Made by a program: the position numbers and the translations under genes. Under the pieces are notes generated by a model. The model was given only the letters and a program-made list of their open reading frames with translations, had not been told where the DNA came from and did not search any database. This document shows, in pieces, positions 1 through 6,705 of a stretch of DNA of 20,469 bases; position 1 is the stretch's first letter, and each line of letters starts with the position of its first letter. The stretch comes from an uncultured Candidatus Saccharibacteria bacterium. GTDB lineage: Bacteria > Patescibacteriota > Saccharimonadia > CAILAD01 > GCA-016700035. The stretch covers positions 1 to 20,469 of the forward strand of contig CALKUN010000051.1 in NCBI GenBank assembly GCA_937996675.1. Direction: 5' to 3'.

Positions 1-30
1 TCATAGGTTCGAGCCCTGTTAGGGTGCCCA
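1..30 (+). tRNA. tRNA-His, 3' end only (cut by window edge)
   Basis: Only the T arm and the acceptor 3' strand are inside the window. The T stem is ATAGG/CCTGT with loop TTCGAGC (3-19), followed by the 7-nt acceptor strand TAGGGTG (20-26), C at discriminator position 73 and an encoded CCA (28-30). A C73 discriminator is characteristic of tRNA-His, so the isotype is inferred from that single base; the anticodon lies upstream of base 1. Confidence 0.6.
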
Positions 31-42
31 GAAGAACAAATA

Positions 43-119
43 TGGTGCCCCGGGGTGGATTCGAACCACCGACCATTGGCTTAGAAGTCCACTGCTCTAT
101 CCAACTGAGCTACCGAGGC
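43..119 (-). tRNA. tRNA-Arg (anticodon TCT), CCA encoded
   Basis: The minus strand folds into a cloverleaf: acceptor GCCTCGG/CCGGGGC with one T-G pair, D arm GCTC/GAGC with loop AGTTGGATA, anticodon loop CTTCTAA, T stem GGTGG/CCACC with loop TTCGAAT, A73 and genomic CCA. It reads AGA codons. The anticodon stem is weak: only the central three pairs (TGG/CCA) are canonical, while 27-43 (G-A) and 31-39 (A-G) do not pair. A fragment of the same gene lies just upstream at 158-220. Confidence 0.92.
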
Positions 120-136
120 ATGTTCCTAGTTCGTAT

Positions 137-142
137 CTTATA
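137..142 (-). promoter_or_regulatory. possible -10 box of tRNA-Arg
   Basis: TATAAG on the minus strand would place the transcript start about 11 nt before mature tRNA-Arg. The sequence TAAGATACGAAC here is nearly repeated (TAGGATACGAAC) upstream of tRNA-Pro at about 10925-10936, which supports a shared tRNA promoter element. No -35 box was recognised. Confidence 0.4.
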
Positions 143-157
143 CTGCCCTCGTTTCAT

Positions 158-220
158 TGGATAGAGCAGATTTTTCTGAGGTCCGCCTTGCGGCGAAACA
201 TCCAACTGCACTACCGAGGC
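158..220 (-). repeat. degenerate tRNA-Arg fragment
   Basis: Bases 200-220 repeat the first 21 nt of the tRNA-Arg gene (99-119) with two mismatches, in the same orientation. At the other end, 158-170 (TTGGATAGAGCAG) is identical to the D-arm part of the same tRNA but in inverted orientation (the tRNA copy is at 92-104). The middle is unrelated and contains a short hairpin (CCGCC/GGCG). No anticodon arm or 3' half remains, so this is not a functional tRNA. It looks like a rearranged duplication. Confidence 0.6.
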
Positions 221-244
221 GTGTACTCTGCCTCTATATGCAAA

Positions 245-290
245 GCTCCAGGTTTCAACAGTCGAAGTATCAACGTCTGAAACCTGGAGC
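245..290 (-). terminator. stem-loop ending in the tRNA-Gly CCA end
   Basis: A perfect 13-bp inverted repeat (245-257 and 278-290) with a 20-nt loop. The tRNA-proximal arm contains the last acceptor bases, the discriminator and the CCA of tRNA-Gly, so on the transcript the hairpin competes with the tRNA acceptor stem. Only a short T run (TTT) follows on the minus strand. It may terminate transcription or direct 3' processing. A similar hairpin follows tRNA-Pro. Confidence 0.5.
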
Positions 291-359
291 GGGTAGAGGG
301 AATCAAACCCTCATCGCCTGCTTGGAAGGCAGGAATAATAATCTTTATACCATACCCGC
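285..359 (-). tRNA. tRNA-Gly (anticodon TCC) with aberrant D arm
   Basis: Acceptor GCGGGTA/TACCCGC, anticodon stem CCTGC/GCAGG with loop CTTCCAA, T stem GAGGG/CCCTC, T73 and encoded CCA are all perfect, so the gene looks real and reads GGA/GGG codons. The D region is abnormal: the stem is at best three pairs with a G-T, and the loop (AAAGATTA) lacks the near-universal G18-G19. The T loop is TTTGATT, with T instead of C at position 56, the usual partner of G19. The elbow contact is therefore lost on both sides. The other tRNAs here have normal GG and TTCGA loops. Confidence 0.82.
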
Positions 360-382
360 ATCTATAAACTAGAGACCGGTAT

Positions 383-391
383 ATTCTATCA
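383..391 (-). promoter_or_regulatory. extended -10 of tRNA-Gly
   Basis: TGATAGAAT on the minus strand is an extended -10 (TGN + TAGAAT). It predicts a start near 376, about 16 nt before the mature tRNA-Gly 5' end. Confidence 0.5.
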
Positions 392-415
392 TCTAATCTG
401 TTGGAGGGAAATAGT

Positions 416-444
416 TTGACAGCCTTCTCGATTACTGATGAAAT
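416..444 (+). promoter_or_regulatory. promoter of the two-helix membrane protein gene
   Basis: TTGACA (416-421), a 17-nt spacer and TGAAAT (439-444). The start would be near 451, giving a leader of about 20 nt that contains a weak AAAGAG ahead of the ATG at 471. Confidence 0.6.
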
Positions 445-470
445 GAAAGCATTATTAAAGAGTAATACTT

Positions 471-869
471 ATGCTTCCTGCACTCGCCACGACACTCCCG
501 ATCTTATTAGCTCACGCTGAAGAAACAAGCGCCGAAGGAAATCTTTTCATCGGATTTGTGCTCTTGCTAGCTCTTGTCTTCATACTGCTGGTCATTGCCT
601 CGTTCGTATTTTGGATCACGATGCTGGTCGATGCCCTGCGACGTACAGACTGGCCACACGAGGACCAACGGACCCTCTGGCTCGTTATTCTTATCGCCAG
701 CTTCTTCATCCAGCTCAACTGGGTAGCCGGTCTCATCTACTACTTTGCGATTAAGAAACCACTGGATCGAGGGGAAGCACCAACATTCTTCGAAAACCAA
801 AAGGTTGCTCCGTCAGTTCCGGCCGAGCCAGTCCACCGCAAGAAGCCACACCACAAGAAACGTAGCTAG
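471..869 (+). CDS. small membrane protein, PLDc_N-like
   Basis: A 132-residue membrane protein of unknown function. The N-terminus (MLPALATTLPILLAHA, then EE) could be a cleaved signal peptide or a short anchor. Two clear membrane helices follow, at about 25-52 and 68-93, joined by a short charged loop containing DALRRTDWP. The second helix runs into IKKP. This order (W-x-x-M-L-x-D-x-x-R, helix, Tyr-rich end, basic residues) resembles the PLDc_N domain found at the N-terminus of phospholipase-D-like proteins and alone in many small bacterial proteins. No PLD catalytic HKD motif is present. The tail (116-132) is rich in His, Lys and Arg and is probably cytoplasmic. The stop overlaps the end of the convergent mannosyltransferase gene, leaving no room for a terminator. 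The gene is near certain; the family call is tentative. Confidence 0.8.
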   Translation: MLPALATTLPILLAHAEETSAEGNLFIGFVLLLALVFILLVIASFVFWITMLVDALRRTDWPHEDQRTLWLVILIASFFIQLNWVAGLIYYFAIKKPLDRGEAPTFFENQKVAPSVPAEPVHRKKPHHKKRS

Positions 870-2251
870 CGCCAGCTAGGCAAGAGCGTACGGAAAGCCG
901 TCGAAAAGGCATCTGGTGATACGCCGTACGTGAACGGTGCGACGATGAAGAAGGTGATCATGACGAGACCCAGCAGGTAGGCTTGATTCTTCGCGCTGAC
1001 TTTGTCGAGCAAGAGGCCTACGCCGATGAGCGCCCAGACGAGCGCAATCATATAGTGGTAGAGGAACATGACACGTGTGATGCCGATAAACGGTGCCATG
1101 TTGATCACATATGCGCCTACTACTAGGAGAGCGATGGATTTGCGGTGGGCCTTGAGCTTGCCGCGGATGAGCTGGTAGACGAGGACGATCATACCGGCCG
1201 TGCTGCCCCACCATATAACAGGGTTACCAAAGAGCCAGATCTGTGCCTCACCATCTACCCAGTATGAAATCGGTCTCAACATAAGCGGCCAGCTATACCA
1301 TTGGCTAGCGTATGGGTGCGTGGCGGTCAGGCGGGCGTTGGCGGCGTACATCTGGTAGTTGAGCTCGACGATGCGGGTGAGCATAGGTAGTGGCTTCACG
1401 CTCTCATCTTGCTCATAGGTTGAGCCTGACAAGGTCTTTTGGAACTGTGACGTCATGAAGGCATCTCCGTCGCCTGTCCTGTTGAGCAGGGAGATATGAA
1501 TGCTGAATAGGGTCGTGTAGAGGATGACGGGGATGGCGATCAGGATGGCAGTCGTGCGCATGAGGCGGTCTAGATTCTTCACGCGAATATATTGCACGAG
1601 CTCACAGATGAGCGGGATGGCGAGAAAGCCGAGCCCAGTCCATTTCACGCTCATGGCGGCACCGATGAGAGCGGCGGCTAGAATGAGCCGGAGTTTACCA
1701 CGGCGGTGACGCCACGCGAAATAGGCCCACATACCGCCAAAGCCAAAGAGGAAGAGGAAGCTATCGATGAGGATGAAACGACCTTGGGCAATGAAAGTAT
1801 TCTCGAAGATGATGAAGAGCCCGACGAGGAGTGCGGTACGTGTCTTGAGACCAAGCTCTCGGGCGAATGAGTAGACGGCGACAGGCAGGAGGGCGGCTGC
1901 CAGTGATGGCAAGAAGCGCAGGATGAGATAGGTGTTGTCGGTATAGACGGTGCCGATGCTGTCAAATGACTGAGTCGGCGTGTAGTGGAAGAGCCAGGCG
2001 AAGCCGGCGATGAGGAGCTTGCCGAGAGGTGGGTGAATATCAAAGAAATATTGGTGGGTGTAGTACGCGGATACAAACTTGCCAAAGTACACTTCGTCGA
2101 AGACAGCAGTGTTCGGGTATCCGAAGAGCCAGAAGCGGGTGAGCAGACCGAGCGCTAGAAGAAGTCCGAGCGCGATGCCGTGTTGGTATTTTTTGATGAG
2201 GGCGAGAGCGGTCTTGAGCGTGGTGTTCTTCGGGGATTTTTTGGTAGCCAT
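866..2251 (-). CDS. dolichyl-phosphate-mannose-type protein mannosyltransferase (GT39/PMT)
   Basis: A 461-residue polytopic membrane protein of the PMT/GT39 (GT-C fold) family. These enzymes move mannose from a polyprenyl-phosphate carrier to Ser/Thr of exported proteins. Family signatures are at the N-terminus: after the first membrane helix comes the acidic pair D52-E53 (AVFDEVYFGKF), then D71-IHPPLGK, both typical of the first extracytoplasmic loop. About ten hydrophobic segments follow. It is short, lacks the MIR domains of eukaryotic PMTs and is close in size to actinobacterial PMTs. The start ATG is the first in frame; a possible -10 box lies just upstream. No polyprenyl-phosphate-mannose synthase gene is visible nearby. 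The fold and family are clear; the acceptor proteins are unknown. Confidence 0.9.
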   Translation of the reverse strand: MATKKSPKNTTLKTALALIKKYQHGIALGLLLALGLLTRFWLFGYPNTAVFDEVYFGKFVSAYYTHQYFFDIHPPLGKLLIAGFAWLFHYTPTQSFDSIGTVYTDNTYLILRFLPSLAAALLPVAVYSFARELGLKTRTALLVGLFIIFENTFIAQGRFILIDSFLFLFGFGGMWAYFAWRHRRGKLRLILAAALIGAAMSVKWTGLGFLAIPLICELVQYIRVKNLDRLMRTTAILIAIPVILYTTLFSIHISLLNRTGDGDAFMTSQFQKTLSGSTYEQDESVKPLPMLTRIVELNYQMYAANARLTATHPYASQWYSWPLMLRPISYWVDGEAQIWLFGNPVIWWGSTAGMIVLVYQLIRGKLKAHRKSIALLVVGAYVINMAPFIGITRVMFLYHYMIALVWALIGVGLLLDKVSAKNQAYLLGLVMITFFIVAPFTYGVSPDAFSTAFRTLLPSWR

Positions 2252-2261
2252 GTTGCTCTCT

Positions 2262-2267
2262 ATTGTA
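2262..2267 (-). promoter_or_regulatory. possible -10 of the mannosyltransferase gene
   Basis: TACAAT on the minus strand ends 10 nt before the ATG (2251), giving a leader of only a few bases. No TGN extension and no convincing -35 are present, so this is weak. Confidence 0.35.
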
Positions 2268-2305
2268 TGGGCTTTGGTGTGGCTTGAATAGATTACATAT
2301 ACATG

Positions 2306-2347
2306 AAAAGAGCCCTGAGAGGAGTCAGAGGACTCTTCTCAGGGCTC
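2306..2347 (-). terminator. Rho-independent terminator of the 206-aa gene
   Basis: A 17-bp stem (2310-2326 with 2331-2347, one G-T pair) with a 4-nt loop is followed on the minus strand by TTTT. It begins about 22 nt after the stop of the 206-aa gene. Confidence 0.85.
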
Positions 2348-2369
2348 GGGTGAGCACCAGTGTGGTGTG

Positions 2370-2990
2370 TTAGGCAGCCACCCCGTGCAGCCAGCTGGCG
2401 ACCTCGGTGAAGAGCACGCGCGGTTCGTTGTCGTTGCAGAACCACTTGTGCTGCGGGTGGGCTTCCTGCCACTTCTTGCGGGCGTCAGCCGTGAAGCTGT
2501 TGAACTCGCTCGCGGCACGGAGTGCCAGTGCGCGGTCTTGCTGCTCACTGGCTGCCGAAGCGCCAGCGATGGTGCGGTTGACTTCGGCCGAGTGCCCGTA
2601 GACGAAGGAACCGTCGGGCAGGCAGTGGATGTCGGCGTAGGCGCCGACGCCACAGTTCTCACCCTGTTCCCAGTGCGTGATGGCCTTGCCGGCGCCGTTG
2701 ACGAGGTAGCTCTCGCCTTCGTCACCGATGGCGATGAGCGCCATGACGGCGTGCCTCGCCGGCGTGTAGCGCGGAAGGGTGGGGTTCATCAGGCACAGCC
2801 CGAGGCTGGGCCGCTTGAGGAAACCGAACTGGCCGTCCCCGAGACTGTTGTGATCTGCGTGGATCTGAGCAGCGAGTCGACGAGCGACGGTGGCGATCAG
2901 CAGGTTGAACTCGGGGTCAGGGATGGTGTGCGGGTAAGGGTTGGCGATGATCCGGAACTGGACGGGAAGGATTGCGGCGGGTGTGCTCAT
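2370..2990 (-). CDS. hypothetical protein, 206 aa
   Basis: I do not recognise this family. The protein has no signal peptide or membrane segment and looks like a soluble alpha/beta protein. Notable stretches are a small hydrophobic block SLGLCLMNP (62-70), a strand-like MALIAIGDEGESYLVNG (83-99) and a His/Cys-containing region ENCGVGAYADIHCLPDG (111-127), with a Trp-rich C-terminal part. The codons end strongly in G/C, unlike the adjacent topoisomerase gene. The start has a good Shine-Dalgarno site (AGGAG at 2998-3002, 7 nt before ATG). The gene is a complete single transcription unit with its own promoter, a leader of about 55 nt and a strong terminator, which suggests high or independent expression. 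In the leader two CTGGG copies (3001-3005, 3012-3016, plus strand) could each pair with CCCAG (3023-3027); one of them abuts the SD. Confidence 0.8.
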   Translation of the reverse strand: MSTPAAILPVQFRIIANPYPHTIPDPEFNLLIATVARRLAAQIHADHNSLGDGQFGFLKRPSLGLCLMNPTLPRYTPARHAVMALIAIGDEGESYLVNGAGKAITHWEQGENCGVGAYADIHCLPDGSFVYGHSAEVNRTIAGASAASEQQDRALALRAASEFNSFTADARKKWQEAHPQHKWFCNDNEPRVLFTEVASWLHGVAA

Positions 2991-3051
2991 GAAGTGTCTC
3001 CTGGGTGCAGTCTGGGGAAATACCCAGAAACGTCACGTTGACGATCAGCGC

Positions 3052-3080
3052 ATATTAGCACAAAATAGCCTAAAAGTCAA
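3052..3080 (-). promoter_or_regulatory. promoter of the 206-aa gene
   Basis: On the minus strand: TTGACT (3075-3080), 17-nt spacer, TAATAT (3052-3057), with TGC immediately before the -10, so it has both a good -35 and an extended -10. The start is near 3045. Confidence 0.75.
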
Positions 3081-3106
3081 TATATTTCCTCGAGTACAAC
3101 TTGGCA

Positions 3107-3115
3107 TGCTAAGAT
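3107..3115 (+). promoter_or_regulatory. extended -10 of topoisomerase IB
   Basis: TGC-TAAGAT ends directly before an in-frame ATG at 3116 and 9 nt before the next one at 3125. A start at about 3122 would exclude the first ATG and leave the second at or near the 5' end of the mRNA. Confidence 0.55.
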
Positions 3116-3124
3116 ATGAACAAT

Positions 3125-4207
3125 ATGAAAGCCGATCAACTCCAGGCACTCTATCATGACAGTCTCGCCTGCGCGAAACTCGTCGGCCTCGAGTATGTCT
3201 CAGATGAGATTCCTGGCCTCACTCGGCAGAAGGCAGGCAAGGGATGGCGCTTCGTCGATAGCAAGGGGGATACTGTTAGTCAGCCAGAAGTGCGTCAGCG
3301 ACTCAAGTCCCTCGCCGTACCACCTGCCTGGCAATCGGTCTGGTTTTGTGCCAACGATCAGGGGCATATTCTTGTCACTGGCCTGGATGAAAAAGGTCGC
3401 AAGCAGTACATGTATCATCCGCGCTGGCGCCAGCTGCGTGAGCTGATCAACTTCTATCGTCTGATGAACTTCGGTACCCACCTCCCCAAGATTCGTCGCA
3501 ATGTCGACGAGCACCTAGCTCGTCCGGACATCGATCGTGAACAGCTCCTCGCCCTCATGGTGTGGTTTCTCGACCACAGCTACATTCGCATCGGCAATGA
3601 ATCGTACTATGAGGCGAACGAATCGATCGGCCTCACGACCTTGCGCAAGAAAAACGTCCGCGTTGATGGTGACACGGTCACGCTCGACTTTCGCGGCAAG
3701 TCTGGCAAAGACCACTTGATCGAGCTAAAGGATAAGACGGTCGCTGAGCTCATCACACGTCTCATGAAACAGCCGGGTGAGAAGCTTTTCCAGACACGAG
3801 CAATCTCGCTGCTCGATCCATCAGACTGTAACGAGTACCTGCAGACACTTACTGCTGAGCAGATCAGCGCCAAGGACTTTCGCACTTGGGGTGGAACGCT
3901 CTCAGCTTTTACCTATCTCAAGAAGAACCGCGAGAGCGCAGAAGCACCCGAGAAGGTCGTCCTCGAAGCTGTTGATCAGGCTGCTGAGACACTCGGTAAT
4001 ACCCGCTCAGTCGCACGTGATCACTACGTACACCCGCATATCCTCGAGTCATTCGCCGACGATACCTTTGCGAAGTACTACAAGCAGCTCAAGCCACGAG
4101 TCGTAAGAGGGCTCTACAAGTCAGAGACCGAGATGCTGGACTTTCTCGACAAGCTCTTTCAGACGGAATTCGATGTGTTAGCCGTAAAGAATGGTGAGCA
4201 CGCCTAA
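3125..4207 (+). CDS. DNA topoisomerase IB
   Basis: A type IB topoisomerase of the poxvirus/bacterial class, which relaxes supercoils through a 3'-phosphotyrosine. The N-terminal domain carries the family block around VPPAWQSVW. The catalytic set is visible (numbered from the ATG at 3116; subtract 3 for the chosen start): R158 in YIRIGNE, K195 in the RGKSGK turn, R256 in KDFRTWGG, N295 where the viral enzyme has His (common in bacterial members), and the nucleophile Y304 in DHYVHP. About 360 aa is normal for the group. ATG 3116 abuts a -10 box and could not be on the transcript, so 3125 is preferred; there is no Shine-Dalgarno site. The gene stands alone and is followed by a terminator-like hairpin. 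Function is secure; the start is the only doubt. Confidence 0.94.
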   Translation: MKADQLQALYHDSLACAKLVGLEYVSDEIPGLTRQKAGKGWRFVDSKGDTVSQPEVRQRLKSLAVPPAWQSVWFCANDQGHILVTGLDEKGRKQYMYHPRWRQLRELINFYRLMNFGTHLPKIRRNVDEHLARPDIDREQLLALMVWFLDHSYIRIGNESYYEANESIGLTTLRKKNVRVDGDTVTLDFRGKSGKDHLIELKDKTVAELITRLMKQPGEKLFQTRAISLLDPSDCNEYLQTLTAEQISAKDFRTWGGTLSAFTYLKKNRESAEAPEKVVLEAVDQAAETLGNTRSVARDHYVHPHILESFADDTFAKYYKQLKPRVVRGLYKSETEMLDFLDKLFQTEFDVLAVKNGEHA

Positions 4208-4221
4208 TTATTTCAGATATA

Positions 4222-4250
4222 TTGATCTAATGTAAGAAAAGTTGCATAAT
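4222..4250 (+). promoter_or_regulatory. promoter of the transglutaminase-like gene
   Basis: TTGATC (4222-4227), 17-nt spacer, CATAAT (4245-4250), predicting a start near 4257. The hairpin at 4260-4283 would then be the first thing transcribed, 32 nt before the gene start. Confidence 0.6.
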
Positions 4251-4259
4251 ACTCACATT

Positions 4260-4283
4260 AATGTCACAGAGGTGACATTTTTT
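4260..4283 (+). terminator. terminator-like hairpin, topoisomerase end or leader attenuator
   Basis: A perfect 8-bp stem AATGTCAC/GTGACATT with loop AGAG runs into six T. By form it is an intrinsic terminator for the topoisomerase gene. It also lies immediately downstream of the predicted promoter at 4222-4250, so it would form in the leader of the next gene as well and could attenuate it. Confidence 0.75.
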
Positions 4284-4314
4284 CGTACCTATTCATTGAC
4301 CCGAAAGGTCTGGT

Positions 4315-6429
4315 ATGTCCAAAGACGTAACTGAATTTGACGCACAAGACTGGATCGATCTGCGCGATCGTTTGGACAAAGCGATCGGATTGCGCTGGTA
4401 TGCCACGAAGGGCAACTATGAAGGGGTCGTTAAGTGGATGTGCGATCTTGACCTTACGTTCCGGCAGGCACACAGCATGCCGTTCTCACACGAGGTCCAT
4501 ACCCGTCATCACGATCCATACCTTCTCGCCCAGATGTTCAGCGAGCTGCCGCCCAAGGTCGCCTACAAGGCGATTCGGAGCATTGCTGTTCCGACGGTTG
4601 ACGAGGGGGAAACAGAGGCCTTTCTTGCCGAGACGCAGTGTCGCTCAGTACTTGCTACTTTTGGCGACACGCTCTTGCAGGCCGCCGAAACGGCGCTCCC
4701 GATCGATGCCAAGATGGACGCACAGCGTTTCAAGCGAGCTACGACACGATCCGAGCGGTTCACGATCCTCAAGCGAGCTGTATCGAGTCTGCGTTGCTCC
4801 ACCTGGGTAGCCCGTCATCCGTTGATCGCAAAAGCCGATAGGGAACCCCGTGGAGATCACGACGGGAATCATGTCACCTACGACTACAGTCCATGGATGG
4901 TGCTCCCGCATGTGCACGGTACCTTTCCCGAGTCGCCGATGCGACCGAACTGCATGGGTATCTCCTTCCTCGTTGGTGCATGGTGTCGCCTGGCGGATTT
5001 GTCATTTACGCATTGCCGCCTCATCGAGGACTTCACAAATCACCACTGGCATATCTACGGAAATGTGCTCCAGGAGGCCATGGCCTACTGTGAGTTGGAG
5101 GGTATCGAGCTAGAACTTGGTATGCTCAACTGGATGCAGAAAGACGCTGAGGTTGCGGACAGCATGGGCCTCGATACGCATGCCGGCTCCTTGAGTGAAG
5201 GTCACGCCTTTATCTGCGCCGAGCTTGAACCAGACAAATGGTTCGTGCTCGATCCGTGGATGGATAACTGGTATGCCGTTGAAAATTCCGACAACAGTAC
5301 GGATAACCCCGGCTATGCGACATTGTCGCCCGGTGACGCTTTCAAGGTTTTGACCGAGCAGAAGTTTGTTCATCCTGGGATGACATTGCTCGGCACCGAC
5401 CAACAGCACAATCGCCATTGGGTGAATGTGCGCGAACAATTGCAGCATGAGCTGTATATCGCGATGGTAAAGACACAAACGTATCGGCAGCTCCTGGCTG
5501 ACGAAGCGCATAGCTTCACCGACCTCGTTCTGATACTGGCGCGTGTCTTGCTACAGATCGAGATGCCGGAAGGCTATACCGATGACGCGCTCAATTGGCG
5601 CATGTCTGGCTATGACAATCCGCGCGACAGTTCTGAGGATGCAGTACTGCTGAGGATGGCCGATCAGTTGCTCTATGAACTGCGTGATTTTTACGCTGGT
5701 GTGCATGATGTAACGATGAGCGAAGCTGATCGCATTATGAGGCGCGTGATGAAGTCGTATGAGTCCGACCCTCGCCTCGCGGAGCGCGTACGTTGTGATC
5801 TTTTCACGATGGGTATTCGCAAGGTGCTTACAGGCTGTATGAGTATCGCCACCGAAACGAAGTCGACCGATCTGAATACTCTCGCTCACGTCACAATTGA
5901 ATACGGCACCAATACGACCAACGTCGCTCTTGGTGCATTCGTACACCTTATGGCATGGGATGAAGAGATCAAGGAGATCTTGCGTCCCACCGACCTACTC
6001 AGGCTCAGTACGAGCCAGCTGGTCTGGCAAGAAGCCGTCACTGCGTTGCATTACCGCTATGCGCAGGCGCGCTGGAGTCAGCAAGTAGCGAAGCACGAAA
6101 TGATGCGCTGGGTCGCAGAAAAAGGCGGCCCATCGCCGATCGATCAGGCTGCAGACGAGTTGTTGCCACCCTGGCCGCCTTTCGGCGAGCTCGTCCTATC
6201 GGATAGACAAGATTGGGTAGATTTGTTAGGATCATCGGGAGCAGATTGGTTGCTTCCGTCGGACCTGGCTCTCGTTCGCGAGACCACCCGGCAGATGCTC
6301 CTCATCAAACCGTCTCAACAGCACCGACAAGTGCGAAGACTCCTCTTGCGACTACAGCAGGAGCACGAGTGGTCACAGCAAGCCAACCAGACAGCACAGC
6401 CTCAGGAGGCATCGCATGGCAAAGAATGA
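4315..6429 (+). CDS. large transglutaminase-like protein, 704 aa
   Basis: A large soluble protein I cannot assign to a named family. The middle shows the order expected of a transglutaminase/cysteine-protease-like core: C213 in PNCMGISFLVGAW (helix start), H297 in EGHAFICAEL and D313 in KWFVLDPW, with the spacing and strand pattern of the Cys-His-Asp triad. The first 200 residues are helical with many His/Trp, including SMPFSHEVHTRHHDPYL (54-70). Residues 370-700 form a long, mostly helical region without recognisable motifs. No signal peptide or membrane helix is seen, so it is probably cytoplasmic. No clear Shine-Dalgarno site precedes the ATG. The 3' end overlaps the 77-aa gene by 14 nt. 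The triad is inferred by eye; the protein could be a protease, an amidase or an inactive scaffold. Confidence 0.8.
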   Translation: MSKDVTEFDAQDWIDLRDRLDKAIGLRWYATKGNYEGVVKWMCDLDLTFRQAHSMPFSHEVHTRHHDPYLLAQMFSELPPKVAYKAIRSIAVPTVDEGETEAFLAETQCRSVLATFGDTLLQAAETALPIDAKMDAQRFKRATTRSERFTILKRAVSSLRCSTWVARHPLIAKADREPRGDHDGNHVTYDYSPWMVLPHVHGTFPESPMRPNCMGISFLVGAWCRLADLSFTHCRLIEDFTNHHWHIYGNVLQEAMAYCELEGIELELGMLNWMQKDAEVADSMGLDTHAGSLSEGHAFICAELEPDKWFVLDPWMDNWYAVENSDNSTDNPGYATLSPGDAFKVLTEQKFVHPGMTLLGTDQQHNRHWVNVREQLQHELYIAMVKTQTYRQLLADEAHSFTDLVLILARVLLQIEMPEGYTDDALNWRMSGYDNPRDSSEDAVLLRMADQLLYELRDFYAGVHDVTMSEADRIMRRVMKSYESDPRLAERVRCDLFTMGIRKVLTGCMSIATETKSTDLNTLAHVTIEYGTNTTNVALGAFVHLMAWDEEIKEILRPTDLLRLSTSQLVWQEAVTALHYRYAQARWSQQVAKHEMMRWVAEKGGPSPIDQAADELLPPWPPFGELVLSDRQDWVDLLGSSGADWLLPSDLALVRETTRQMLLIKPSQQHRQVRRLLLRLQQEHEWSQQANQTAQPQEASHGKE

Positions 6430-6649
6430 CAAAGCCAGAGAAATGGCCGAGCAGATCCAAGCGTGGCGCGGGGAGGGATTGACCGACGCCAAGATCATCG
6501 CCAAGCACGGCAGTGACGATCTCTCCGCCGGCTACCGCTGGCTCGAAGAGAACCCCTCGGTCGCACCGGCCGAGGCAACCGCTGACGCGCCCCGACCCGC
6601 TCGTGGAACCGGCACGCTGCCGGAGCTGGTGGCGCTCAGCCCTCGGTAG
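6416..6649 (+). CDS. small hypothetical protein, 77 aa
   Basis: A small protein starting inside the end of the 704-aa gene (14-nt overlap) with a near-perfect Shine-Dalgarno AGGAGG 7 nt before the ATG, so translation is probably coupled. The N-terminal half is helical and charged (MAKNDKAREMAEQIQAW), followed by GLTDAKIIAKHG, which resembles a helix-turn-helix-like segment, and YRWLEENP. The last 30 residues are Ala/Pro/Thr-rich and probably disordered. Codons end more often in G/C than in the upstream gene. A strong terminator follows 17 nt after the stop. No function can be named; the arrangement suggests a partner or regulator of the 704-aa protein. Confidence 0.75.
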   Translation: MAKNDKAREMAEQIQAWRGEGLTDAKIIAKHGSDDLSAGYRWLEENPSVAPAEATADAPRPARGTGTLPELVALSPR

Positions 6650-6665
6650 CGGACCGCACCGAGAC

Positions 6666-6703
6666 ACCCTCTCTCACCACACTGTGGTGGGGGAGGAGTT
6701 TTT
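6666..6703 (+). terminator. Rho-independent terminator of the 704/77-aa unit
   Basis: A stem of about 14 bp (CTCTCTCACCAC with GTGGTGGGGGAG, two G-T pairs), 3-nt loop ACT, followed by TTTTT at 6699-6703. It also sits at the 3' end of the convergent ABC ATPase gene. Confidence 0.85.
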
Positions 6704-6705
6704 AT

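Noticed and set aside
2367..3041. Long plus-strand reading frame opposite the 206-aa gene
   Set aside because: It is the antisense of a G/C-ending gene that has its own promoter, SD and terminator; no RBS or family match on the plus strand.
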